Of a DNA stretch of 64,000 nt, positions 1 to 8,129 are shown in pieces. This stretch comes from JAUHXS01 sp965213575 (GTDB lineage Bacteria; Bacteroidota; Bacteroidia; Chitinophagales; JAUHXS01). The position numbers and the translations under genes are program-made. The stretch spans positions 80,698 to 144,697 of the forward strand of contig CBDBZN010000037.1 of NCBI GenBank assembly GCA_965213575.1, written 5' to 3'. Numbering within the stretch: the stretch's first letter is position 1; the number at the start of each line of letters is the position of its first letter. The notes beneath the pieces were generated by a model that saw nothing but the letters and a program-made list of their open reading frames with translations, did no database searches and was not told where the DNA came from.

Positions 1-1026
1 TGGTAATGATGCGCAATGAAAATTACTGGGACAAAGATCAATATGGAAATCAATTGCCGTATTTGAGTGCTATTAAAGTATCTTTTTTCAAAGAGCAAAA
101 AACTGAGCTATTGGAATTCAAAAAAGGTAATTTAGATATGGTCTATCGTATTCCATTGGAGATGTATGATGAGATTATAACCAAAGAGGGGGAACTTGCT
201 CCCAGTTATAATGATTATCAGCTTCAAACTACTCCTAGTCTTAATATGCAATACTATGGCTTTATGAACCAAAAAGAACCATTTAATAATGTAAAAGTAC
301 GACAAGCGTTTAATTATGCTATAGACAAACAAAAAATTGTTAATTATACGCTAAAAGGAATGGGAATCGCTGCACTATACGGCACTGTCCCACCGGCCCT
401 TGTGGGGTATAATGCAAAATCTATAAAAGGTTATTCTTATGATCCTGATAAGGCAAAGCAACTGTTAGCAGAAGCTGGATATCCTAATGGTGAAAATTTT
501 CCGGAGATCAATCTTCAGATAAATAGTGGCGGTGGTAGAAATATGCAAGTTGCTGAAGCAATTCAACGCATGTTAGAGGAAACCTTAAATATAAACGTGA
601 GCTTATCAGTATTGCCCTTTCCTCAACATTTAGAAAATATAGATAAAGGAAAAGCTTTATTTTGGCGTTCAGGTTGGGTAGCTGATTATCCGGATCCGGA
701 AGCATTTTTTGTGCTTATTCCAAGGAAATTATGTGCCGGATGATATTAATGAACCAACTTATCTCAATACATTCAGATATAAAAACAAACAGTATGATGA
801 TTTATTGAACAGTGCACTAAAAACATTGTCTTTCGATGAGCGAAATCAAAAATATGCAGCGGCAGATCAATATGTAATCAATGATGCGCCTATTATGCCA
901 ATATTTTACGAAAAGTCTTTTCGATTATTGCAGCCTTACGTGAATAACTTTTATCAGAATCCGATGGAATATAGATCTTTTAGAGCAGTTAATTTTAATA
1001 AAAATACTAATAAAATAAATTCTTGA
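1..1026 (+). pseudogene. ABC transporter substrate-binding protein (SBP_bac_5, peptide type), 5'-partial and frameshifted
   Basis: This is the C-terminal part of a family 5 extracellular solute-binding protein, the OppA/DppA-like component that captures oligopeptides for an ABC importer. The start lies left of the window. The first part reads in one frame to the stop near 743 and has family features such as a NYWD motif near the left edge, the segment VRQAFNYAIDK and a WVADYPDPEAF motif near 670-710. The conserved continuation (LFQGNYVPDD, then YLNTFRYKN) is in the next frame and runs to the TGA at 1024-1026. The shift maps to a run of six T at 705-710; with five T the two parts join as one protein. 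A single-base error or a real disabling mutation are both possible. No permease or ATPase gene of the system is in view. Confidence 0.8.
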
Positions 1027-1219
1027 TCGGTATTAGTTTATACCAACGATTAGATTTTAATAGATCGGAAAGATCAATACAATTAGCCAGATTCTCAAAG
1101 TTTAATGTTTCAATTCGTTTATTGTCTTAATGTGCTTAACTTTAAGATAACTACTCAAGGCTTTTGCGCACTAAAAAGCTGTATTTTTAGTTATAATATA
1201 TAAGCCTTAAATATTCATA

Positions 1220-4200
1220 GTGAAACAATCTGAAAATAGCTATAATCAGTTAATCCAAAATTTAGATGGCTTTATTAGAAGGTTCTATTTGAATCAACTG
1301 GTAAAGGGCTTTTTATATCTTTTGGGCCTCACTTTAAGCTTATTTATTTTAATTACTACCTTAGAATATTTCCTATACTTTAATACAATTATTAGGAAAC
1401 TACTGTTTTGGGGCTATTTAGCTGTTTCAGGTGCAGTGCTTTTTTACTGGATAATCAATCCTTTGTTAAAGTATTATCGATTGGGAAAGGTAATATCTAG
1501 AAATCAAGCGGCAATTGTAGTTGGACAGCATTTTCAGGATGTTAAAGATAAAATGCTGAACATTCTGCAACTGAAAGAAAGTAGCTATAGTCAAGCTCAA
1601 AATGATTTGCTAATAGCGAGTATAGAACAAAAAGCCACTGAGATCAAACATATTAATTTTGTTTCAGCTATTAATATTCAAAAAAACAACAAGAAATATT
1701 TAAAATATGCATTACTACCCATTCTGATAATTTTATTGATTTTCATTACTATTCCTGATGTTATCAAAATAAGTACAGGCCGCATTGTACAAAATGATAA
1801 ATCTTTTGCCAAAGAAGCTCCTTTTCAATTTTATTTAATATCTGACAAACCGGCTATACAGCATGAAGATTATCTTATTGAAGTAGAAACAAAGGGCAAT
1901 CTTTTGCCTAATCAACTAGACCTTGTTATTGGCCGACAAACTCATACGCTAAACCGATCAGCTAACAATACATTTACCCATAAAATAAATAATGTACAGG
2001 AAGAGGTAGATTTTTATTTTAAAGCAGGGGAATATCGTTCAGCATCTTATCATCTGGAGGTGCTTAAAAAGCCAACTATTTTAAGTTTTGAAATAGCCCT
2101 TAAATATCCGGCTTATACAAAAAAGAATAACGAGAAAATCAATTCAGGAGGAGATCTATATGTCCCTGCCGGCACTCAGGCAATTTGGACTTTTAAAGGA
2201 AAGGCAATAAAAGATATATTGATAGCTTTTAACAACTCAAGCCCGCTTGTTCTTAATAAAAAAGATGCTCAAACATTTTATTTTGAAAAACAACTTTTAG
2301 AAGCTGAAACATATACCGTATCTACTAATGGCATTGAGGTTGATAAAGGCGATTCGATTACCTACAACATTCAAGTGGTCCCTGATCTATATCCTACTAT
2401 TCAAGTCGTGCCTACACTTGATTCGAATGACATGAATTACTTATATTTTATTGGAGAAGCAGCTGATGATTATGGTATTAAAAGACTAGTATATAAATAT
2501 CAAGTAATTCCGGATGGCGAAACACAGGCTATAAATAATTATAACACGCTTCCAATTACTTATCAAGGCAGTCAAACACTGGTTTCGTTTTCTCACTACC
2601 AAAATTTATCTGCTCTTAATTTGCAACCCGGTGATAAAGTAAATTACTATTTTGAAGTATGGGATAATGATGGCGTGCACGGTAGTAAAAGTACTCGATC
2701 ATCTTTGATGACATTTAAATTACCGAATAAAAATGAATTGGAAAAGAAAACAAATGAAAACAATGAGCAACTTAAAACTGATGTAAGTAATTCTGTAGAA
2801 CAGGCTCAAGACTTACAAGAGGAAGTCAGGCAGATTCAAGAACAGCTTCTGCAAAAGAAAAAGCTTGATTGGCAGGATAAAAAGAAGATTGAGCAGGTTT
2901 TGGAAAAACAAAAAAACTTACAGAATACAGTAGAGTCTATTAAAGAAAATTTTAATCAAAACTTGTCACAGCAGAAAAAGTTTAAACAGCTTGATGAAGA
3001 CATACTTAAAAAATATGAAAGCTTGCAAAAACTATTAGAAGAAACAGTTACAGATGAAATGAAAGAACTCATGAAGCAATTATCTGAGCTTTTAGAAAAA
3101 ATGGAAAATGAGCAAGCCATAGAAAACTTGGAAGAGTTTGAAGAAAGTAATGAAGAATTGGAAGAAAACCTAGACCAAATGTTAGCACTCTTCCAAAAGC
3201 TTGAATTTGAACAAAAGCTTCAAGAAACAATTGATGAATTAGATCAATTAGCAAAAGAACAAGAACAATTATCAGAGGAAACATTAGATCCGAATAATAA
3301 TAGCGAAGACTTAAAGCAAAAACAAGAAAAGCTCAATGAGCAATTTGAAGATACTAAAGAAAAATTAGCCGATTTGCAAGAAATGCAGAAAAATATGGAA
3401 GAGAAAAGTGGGAAAAAAAGCGATGAACAAATAGAAGATGTACAACCCCAAGCAAACGATATTAGTAAACAGATGCAAAACAGTAAAGAAAGTTTGGAAA
3501 ATAATCAGTCGAAAAAAGCAAGTGAACAGCAAAAAAACTCATCTGAAAAATTGGGAGACCTATCAGAGCAATTAAGTACTATGCAAGCAAGTATGAAATC
3601 ATCAGAAGTCGAATTGAATTTAAGGGCTACTAGGCAAATATTAGAAAATCTTATTCAACTTTCTTTTGACCAAGAGGATATCATTGAGCGAACAAAAACC
3701 GTTAAAAATAAAGATCCTCAATATGTTCAATTAATACAAGATCAATATAAATTAAAAGATGAAACTAAAATCGTGAAGGATAGCTTACAAGCGCTTGCTA
3801 AAAGAGTTTTCCAAATAGAATCTTTTATTACCAAAGAGGTTAATAAGCTTACTCAGGAAGTCGATCAAAGTATCGATTATATGGAAGCTAGAAATACGAG
3901 GCAGGCATCCGTCCGGCAACAGTTAGCTATGACTTCTATGAATAACTTGGCCTTAATGTTGAGCGAAATTATGGAACAGATGCAACAGCAGATGGCAAGT
4001 CAGATGAAGGGCGATCAAATGTGTCAAAATCCCGGAGGCAAAAAGTCAGGAAAGCAAGGGAAAAACGGACAATTACCTGATATAGGCGACATGCAAAAAT
4101 CTTTAAACCAACAGCTCGAAAGTTTAAAAAAGATGATGAAAGAAGGAAAGCAACCGGGCGGTCAAGGATTAAGTAGAGAGTTTGCAAAAATGGCTCAACA

Positions 4201-4594
4201 ACAGGCACAAATAAGGCAAGCTCTTGAGCAGTTTAATAAAGAGCAAAATAAAGATGGCGCTAAAAGCTATGGAGATATTGATAAAATGCTAAAGAATATG
4301 GATAAAACGGAAGAAGATTTGGTGAACAAAAGATTAACTGAAGAACTTTTATCAAGGCAAGAAGATATTATGACTCGATTATTGGAAGCAGAAACCGCTG
4401 AACGGGAAAGGGAATTAGATAATAAACGAACTTCTAACACAGCTGAAGAAATAGATAAAAAAATACCTCCTCAATTGGAAGAATATTTAAAAAAACGACA
4501 AGCAGAAACAGATCTTTTGAAAACTTTACCCCCAAATTTGAAACCTTATTACAGAAATCTAGTAGAAGGATATTTTAAAGAAATTAGTTTTTAA
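1220..4594 (+). CDS. DUF4175 family membrane/coiled-coil protein
   Basis: This is a 1,124-residue protein matching by overall architecture the Bacteroidota-restricted DUF4175 family, whose function is unknown. Two hydrophobic segments lie at about residues 26-50 and 60-83 and a third at about 162-182. A beta-rich region follows to about residue 505. Then comes a very long Gln/Glu/Lys-rich region to about residue 1000 that should form coiled coil, and a basic, charged C-terminus. The start is a GTG at 1220, the first plausible start before the first membrane segment. The gene is followed 16 bases later by an RsbW-like kinase and then ybeY, an order I recall from other Bacteroidota. The role is probably in the envelope, but that is inference. 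Confidence 0.85.
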   Translation: MKQSENSYNQLIQNLDGFIRRFYLNQLVKGFLYLLGLTLSLFILITTLEYFLYFNTIIRKLLFWGYLAVSGAVLFYWIINPLLKYYRLGKVISRNQAAIVVGQHFQDVKDKMLNILQLKESSYSQAQNDLLIASIEQKATEIKHINFVSAINIQKNNKKYLKYALLPILIILLIFITIPDVIKISTGRIVQNDKSFAKEAPFQFYLISDKPAIQHEDYLIEVETKGNLLPNQLDLVIGRQTHTLNRSANNTFTHKINNVQEEVDFYFKAGEYRSASYHLEVLKKPTILSFEIALKYPAYTKKNNEKINSGGDLYVPAGTQAIWTFKGKAIKDILIAFNNSSPLVLNKKDAQTFYFEKQLLEAETYTVSTNGIEVDKGDSITYNIQVVPDLYPTIQVVPTLDSNDMNYLYFIGEAADDYGIKRLVYKYQVIPDGETQAINNYNTLPITYQGSQTLVSFSHYQNLSALNLQPGDKVNYYFEVWDNDGVHGSKSTRSSLMTFKLPNKNELEKKTNENNEQLKTDVSNSVEQAQDLQEEVRQIQEQLLQKKKLDWQDKKKIEQVLEKQKNLQNTVESIKENFNQNLSQQKKFKQLDEDILKKYESLQKLLEETVTDEMKELMKQLSELLEKMENEQAIENLEEFEESNEELEENLDQMLALFQKLEFEQKLQETIDELDQLAKEQEQLSEETLDPNNNSEDLKQKQEKLNEQFEDTKEKLADLQEMQKNMEEKSGKKSDEQIEDVQPQANDISKQMQNSKESLENNQSKKASEQQKNSSEKLGDLSEQLSTMQASMKSSEVELNLRATRQILENLIQLSFDQEDIIERTKTVKNKDPQYVQLIQDQYKLKDETKIVKDSLQALAKRVFQIESFITKEVNKLTQEVDQSIDYMEARNTRQASVRQQLAMTSMNNLALMLSEIMEQMQQQMASQMKGDQMCQNPGGKKSGKQGKNGQLPDIGDMQKSLNQQLESLKKMMKEGKQPGGQGLSREFAKMAQQQAQIRQALEQFNKEQNKDGAKSYGDIDKMLKNMDKTEEDLVNKRLTEELLSRQEDIMTRLLEAETAERERELDNKRTSNTAEEIDKKIPPQLEEYLKKRQAETDLLKTLPPNLKPYYRNLVEGYFKEISF

Positions 4595-4610
4595 TTTATA
4601 ACTTTTAAAC

Positions 4611-5021
4611 ATGACAACTGACACCCAAAAATATCAACTCATATTTAGATCAGAGCCTAAAAATATACTTAAGATAGAAACGCTGATTGATGATTTAAGA
4701 AATGAACATAATATTTCTGCGGATGTATACGGGAATATGTTAGTTGCTATGACGGAAGCGGTCAATAATGCTATATTTCATGGCAATAAATGCGATAAAT
4801 CAAAAGAAGTAAAAATTGCATACGAAAAAGAAAAAAATCGAATCACATTCTTTGTAGCAGATCAAGGTTCCGGCTTTGACTATAATAATTTGCCTGACCC
4901 AACTTCTGAAGAAAATCTTGAAAAGCCGAGTGGGAGAGGAGTTTTTTTAATGACTCAATTAGCAGACTTAGTTTCATTTTCTGATAAAGGAAGTACTGTA
5001 GAGCTCCAGTTTAAAATTTAA
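4611..5021 (+). CDS. RsbW-like anti-sigma factor / serine-protein kinase (HATPase_c_2)
   Basis: This is a 136-residue GHKL-fold ATPase of the anti-sigma-factor kinase family, which in partner-switching systems binds a sigma factor or phosphorylates an anti-anti-sigma protein. The N box is visible with Glu49 and Asn52 followed by AIFHGN. The G1 box is DQGSGFD with Asp84, and the G2 box is GRGVFLM from Gly108. Length and motif order fit a stand-alone RsbW/SpoIIAB-type protein with no sensor domain. It sits between the DUF4175 gene and ybeY on the same strand and is probably co-transcribed. No STAS-domain antagonist or sigma factor gene is in the window. A SpoIIE-type phosphatase, the usual opposing enzyme, is encoded at 8130-11189. 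Confidence 0.85.
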   Translation: MTTDTQKYQLIFRSEPKNILKIETLIDDLRNEHNISADVYGNMLVAMTEAVNNAIFHGNKCDKSKEVKIAYEKEKNRITFFVADQGSGFDYNNLPDPTSEENLEKPSGRGVFLMTQLADLVSFSDKGSTVELQFKI

Positions 5022-5045
5022 CCACTTTTTATTAGTAGTTAAGGC

Positions 5046-5477
5046 TTGAGCATTTCTTTTAACATCATATATCCGTCTTTCTCTCTTACGCAACGAACAA
5101 AGCTCAAAAACTGGCTTCAAGATACTGTTGAAACAGAAGGATTTATTCTAAAAAAAATTAATTATATTTTTTGCTCAGATGAATATCTTCTAAATATAAA
5201 TCGTGCATATTTAGGCCACGATACTTATACAGACATTATTACTTTTGATTTATCGGATAATCCAAAGCAAGTGGAAAGTGAAATTTACATTAGTATTGAT
5301 AGAGTTAAAGAAAATGCAGATCAGTTTAATGCTACATTTAATGAAGAACTTAAAAGAGTAATGGTTCATGGAATATTACATCTGATAGGTTTTGATGATA
5401 AAGAAGAGAATGATAAAAAATCAATGGTTGAAAAAGAAAATGAGTATCTACGAATTTATGATGATCTGTATCTCTAG
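5046..5477 (+). CDS. ybeY: endoribonuclease YbeY
   Basis: YbeY is a single-strand-specific metal-dependent endoribonuclease needed for 16S rRNA 3'-end maturation and ribosome quality control. The 143-residue product carries the family signature HGILHLIGFDD, with His108 and His112 as zinc ligands. The third ligand position, His in Escherichia coli, is Asp118 here, a replacement I also recall from other Bacteroidota homologues. The central segment around residues 58-70 (HDTYTDIITFDL) matches the family's conserved TDVLSF region. The only plausible start is a TTG at 5046, 24 bases after the upstream kinase gene. tadA follows after 20 bases, giving an RNA-processing pair within the same operon. 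Confidence 0.93.
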   Translation: MSISFNIIYPSFSLTQRTKLKNWLQDTVETEGFILKKINYIFCSDEYLLNINRAYLGHDTYTDIITFDLSDNPKQVESEIYISIDRVKENADQFNATFNEELKRVMVHGILHLIGFDDKEENDKKSMVEKENEYLRIYDDLYL

Positions 5478-5497
5478 TACAAAAAAGCCATAGTAAG

Positions 5498-5953
5498 ATG
5501 GAATTATTTACAGATCAATACTTTATGAAAGAAGCAATTAAAGAAGCTAAGATTGCTTTACAAAATGGCGAAATTCCGATTGGTGTTGTTATTGTTTCAG
5601 GTAAACTGATAATAGCACGCTCGCATAACCAGGTTGAGCAGTTAAAAGATGCTACTGCCCATGCAGAAATGATTGCTTTAACTTCAGCCATGTCTAATAT
5701 CGGTGCAAAATACTTAAAAGGATGCACCATTTATATCACGATAGAACCATGCGTTATGTGTGGTGGAGCTATGGCATGGGCTCAAATTAACCGTGTTGTC
5801 TGGGGAGCTAGTGATGATCAAAAAGGAATAAGTTCTATAAAGCCTAGCGTTTTACATCCTAAAACCTTGATCACACAAGGTATAATGCAAGAGGAATGCA
5901 GATTATTACTGGATAATTTTTTTAATGAGAGAAGAAAAACAAATCTTCAATAG
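5498..5953 (+). CDS. tadA: tRNA-specific adenosine deaminase TadA
   Basis: This is a zinc-dependent cytidine-deaminase-fold enzyme that converts wobble adenosine 34 of tRNA-Arg(ACG) to inosine. The catalytic elements are intact: His55-Ala56-Glu57 (zinc ligand and proton shuttle) and PCVMC with Cys85 and Cys88 as the other ligands. The length of 151 residues and the IPIGVVIV segment near residue 26 fit TadA. Free-base deaminases such as guanine deaminase are similar, so substrate identity rests on family resemblance and on the ybeY neighbourhood. The ATG at 5498 begins 20 bases after ybeY on the same strand. Confidence 0.85.
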   Translation: MELFTDQYFMKEAIKEAKIALQNGEIPIGVVIVSGKLIIARSHNQVEQLKDATAHAEMIALTSAMSNIGAKYLKGCTIYITIEPCVMCGGAMAWAQINRVVWGASDDQKGISSIKPSVLHPKTLITQGIMQEECRLLLDNFFNERRKTNLQ

Positions 5954-6023
5954 AAAAACGTTAAAAATCAATTAACTTTAATTGACGATTTAAATAAATA
6001 TTCTTAATTAAATACATAAAATT

Positions 6024-6629
6024 ATGGCTTTTAAATTACCGGATTTACCATATCCCTCCAATGCATTAGAACCTTATATTGATGCTAAAACGATGGAAAT
6101 CCATCATGACAAACATCATGCAGGATACACTAGCAAACTTAATGATGCTATTGCAGGAACAGATATGGAAGGAAAATCCATTGAAGAAATTCTTAAAAAC
6201 GTGAATGGCAATACCGTTGTACGAAATAATGGCGGTGGATACTACAACCATTGTATGTTTTGGGAGATTATGTCGCCAAAAGGTGGCGGCAAACCTTCGG
6301 GAGATCTATCAGAGGCCATCAATAAAGCTTTTGGTTCTTTAGATGCATTTAAAGAAAAATTCAGCAACGCAGCGGCTACTAGGTTTGGTTCAGGATGGGC
6401 TTGGTTATGTGTCCAAAGTGGTGGAAAATTAGAAATTTGTTCTTCACCAAATCAGGATAATCCCTTAATGCCCGGCGTAGGTTGCGGTGGCATACCAATT
6501 TTAGGATTAGATGTTTGGGAGCATGCTTATTACTTAAAATATCAAAATAAAAGGCCAGATTATATTGACGCCTTTTTTAATGTGATTAATTGGGATGAAG
6601 TAGCTAAAAGATACAAGAAGAATTGTTAA
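6024..6629 (+). CDS. sodA: superoxide dismutase, Fe/Mn family (Mn-type residues)
   Basis: This 201-residue cytoplasmic enzyme dismutates superoxide to oxygen and hydrogen peroxide. The metal ligands are His27, His76, Asp163 and His167 (in DVWEHAYY). The second-shell residues favour manganese: a Gly-Gly pair precedes YYNH at the position of Gly77 of E. coli MnSOD, and the hydrogen-bonding glutamine is Gln144 in NQDNPLM, where FeSODs have it elsewhere. Cambialistic activity cannot be excluded. The gene is monocistronic or the last of the rightward operon, and a strong hairpin begins three bases after its stop codon. Confidence 0.95.
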   Translation: MAFKLPDLPYPSNALEPYIDAKTMEIHHDKHHAGYTSKLNDAIAGTDMEGKSIEEILKNVNGNTVVRNNGGGYYNHCMFWEIMSPKGGGKPSGDLSEAINKAFGSLDAFKEKFSNAAATRFGSGWAWLCVQSGGKLEICSSPNQDNPLMPGVGCGGIPILGLDVWEHAYYLKYQNKRPDYIDAFFNVINWDEVAKRYKKNC

Positions 6630-6631
6630 AT

Positions 6632-6668
6632 TTTTAATAGAGAGCTACTTCGTAGCTCTCTATTAAAA
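6632..6668. terminator. bidirectional hairpin terminator between sod and the DUF4112 gene
   Basis: A perfect 17-bp inverted repeat (6632-6648 and 6652-6668) with a 3-base loop lies between two convergent genes. The arms end in T and A runs, so each strand's transcript would have a stem followed by a U-rich tail, as expected for a shared intrinsic terminator. Its right arm covers the stop codon of the leftward gene at 6663. Confidence 0.75.
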
Positions 6669-7133
6669 TAATGCTTCAAACAGATACTCAGCTAATTTAT
6701 AAGCTACATAAACACACAATCCTATTACAACTATTATTCCTATCATTATAGCGATAATTATTCCATTTCCTGAGCCTTGATGTTTTCCTTCTTCGTAATG
6801 CTCTTTAAGTAATCTGACATTTCTGTCATTTGCTTTAAAAAATATATCGAAAACACTACCCAATAGCGGTACGCTGCTAATAACGGCATCTAAAAAAACA
6901 TTTACTAGCATTTTAATTACCAACTTTCTGCTTGCACCATAAGTATGCATCTGCCATACTAGCATTAAAGATACTCCGGTTGTAACAATATCTCCTGCGG
7001 CCGGAATTAAACTCAAAATTGGATCAAGGCCAAACTTTACTTTAGTACCCGGAATGGTGAATTTTGAATCCATTAATTTAGAAATGGAACTAAGTAACCT
7101 ATATCTTTTACTTTCTTGAGGAGCTTTTTGCAT
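6663..7133 (-). CDS. DUF4112 domain-containing membrane protein
   Basis: This is a 156-residue protein of the DUF4112 family, a small bacterial membrane protein family of unknown function. The family core is visible in segments such as GLDPILSLIPAAGD near residue 34 and SSVPLLGSVFDIFFKAN near residue 90. Hydrophobic stretches occur at about residues 44-60, 78-98 and 124-148, the last forming a clear C-terminal membrane segment. It follows the small CxxC membrane protein gene with a 7-base gap on the same strand, so the two are probably co-transcribed. Confidence 0.8.
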   Translation of the reverse strand: MQKAPQESKRYRLLSSISKLMDSKFTIPGTKVKFGLDPILSLIPAAGDIVTTGVSLMLVWQMHTYGASRKLVIKMLVNVFLDAVISSVPLLGSVFDIFFKANDRNVRLLKEHYEEGKHQGSGNGIIIAIMIGIIVVIGLCVYVAYKLAEYLFEALF

Positions 7134-7140
7134 TAAATAT

Positions 7141-7386
7141 TTAAATTGAGCGTTTGTAGAAATTTTTATACCAGATATATCCTATGATCATAAATAATAT
7201 ATAAGGCATTATAAACAGATACAAAATACCCATATTCAGGCCTAAGGCAGCTGTACTGGATTCTTCCAAAGATTTTTCTGCAGTACCCTTACACATAGCA
7301 CATTGAGACCAGGAATTGTTAACTATTAATAACAGCGATATTACTATTGAGACAATAGACAAACTATATTTTTTTACTCTCAGCAT
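7141..7386 (-). CDS. small membrane protein with N-terminal signal and CxxC motif
   Basis: This is an 81-residue protein with a signal-peptide-like N-terminus ending near residue 27 (NSWSQ), directly followed by CAMCKGTAE. A single strong membrane segment lies at about residues 50-70 and the C-terminus is short and basic. I take it as a conserved Bacteroidota hypothetical; no enzymatic function can be assigned. The CxxC immediately after the predicted cleavage site could be redox-active or metal-binding. The start is supported by a TAACTTTG -7 element ending seven bases upstream. Confidence 0.65.
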   Translation of the reverse strand: MLRVKKYSLSIVSIVISLLLIVNNSWSQCAMCKGTAEKSLEESSTAALGLNMGILYLFIMPYILFMIIGYIWYKNFYKRSI

Positions 7387-7393
7387 AATATTA

Positions 7394-7401
7394 CAAAGTT
7401 A
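7394..7401 (-). promoter_or_regulatory. -7 promoter element for the CxxC membrane protein/DUF4112 pair
   Basis: On the minus strand these bases read TAACTTTG, a perfect match to the Bacteroidota -7 consensus TAnnTTTG. The element ends only seven bases before the ATG at 7386, so transcription would begin at or within about two bases of the start codon. No clear -33 TTTG is visible at the usual spacing. Confidence 0.5.
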
Positions 7402-7483
7402 CGATATTACTATTTAAACTTTTTATACTTGATAAAATTATTAATATATGAGAATAAAATACTCAGGCAAAAGTTAATAGATC

Positions 7484-7993
7484 TTAATGATGATGGACTC
7501 CACCATCACCGTGAACATGTCCATGATCCAGTTCTTCTTTCGTAGCAGCTCTTACATCTTTAACAGTGCCTTTAAAATGTAAATCTACACCTGCTAAAGG
7601 ATGATTAAAATCCATTTTTACATTTTCTGCTTCTACTTTTTTAATAGTCCCACGCATAGGATTGCCTTCTTGATCTTGCATATCCAGGATTTTTCCTTTC
7701 TCTAATATTCCCTCAGGTTCCTTGCCATCTATTTGAAAAGCATTTCTAGGTAAAGTAACTAAGGCATTAGGATTTACTTCTCCGTATGCATTTTTGGTGA
7801 TGATTTTGAAATCAAAATCATCACCAGTTTTAAGCCCCTTTAAATTATCTTCAAATTCTTGTATTAATTGCCCTTTTCCAAATAAGAATACCATCGGGTT
7901 ATCTTTTGAAGTTTTTTCTATTAAACTTTCATTTTGATTTGAGGCATATAGTTTGTAATGAACAGACACTACTGTTTTTTTAGCAATTTGCAT
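7484..7993 (-). CDS. slyD: SlyD-like FKBP-type peptidyl-prolyl cis-trans isomerase
   Basis: This 169-residue cytoplasmic chaperone/isomerase catalyses Xaa-Pro isomerisation and, in the SlyD group, assists folding and metal delivery. The FKBP half is split by an insert-in-flap domain as in SlyD: N-terminal strands, MVFLFGKGQLIQEFEDNL, then the IF domain (about residues 65-120), then a return segment containing FNHPLAGVDLHF. The C-terminus is His-rich (HGHVHGDGGVHHH), resembling the metal-binding tail of SlyD. The ATG at 7993 is the natural start. It stands alone with 90-140-base spacers on both sides. Confidence 0.88.
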   Translation of the reverse strand: MQIAKKTVVSVHYKLYASNQNESLIEKTSKDNPMVFLFGKGQLIQEFEDNLKGLKTGDDFDFKIITKNAYGEVNPNALVTLPRNAFQIDGKEPEGILEKGKILDMQDQEGNPMRGTIKKVEAENVKMDFNHPLAGVDLHFKGTVKDVRAATKEELDHGHVHGDGGVHHH

Positions 7994-8129
7994 GTATTAT
8001 TATTGTTTTATTTATGAATCGTTCTAAGGTACAATAAAAATAAAAAAGCCTAAAACCAGATGACAAGAATCTTTTAGTAATATGATTTTATCGGTAGATA
8101 GATATATACAAAAGTAATAATTAAGCACT

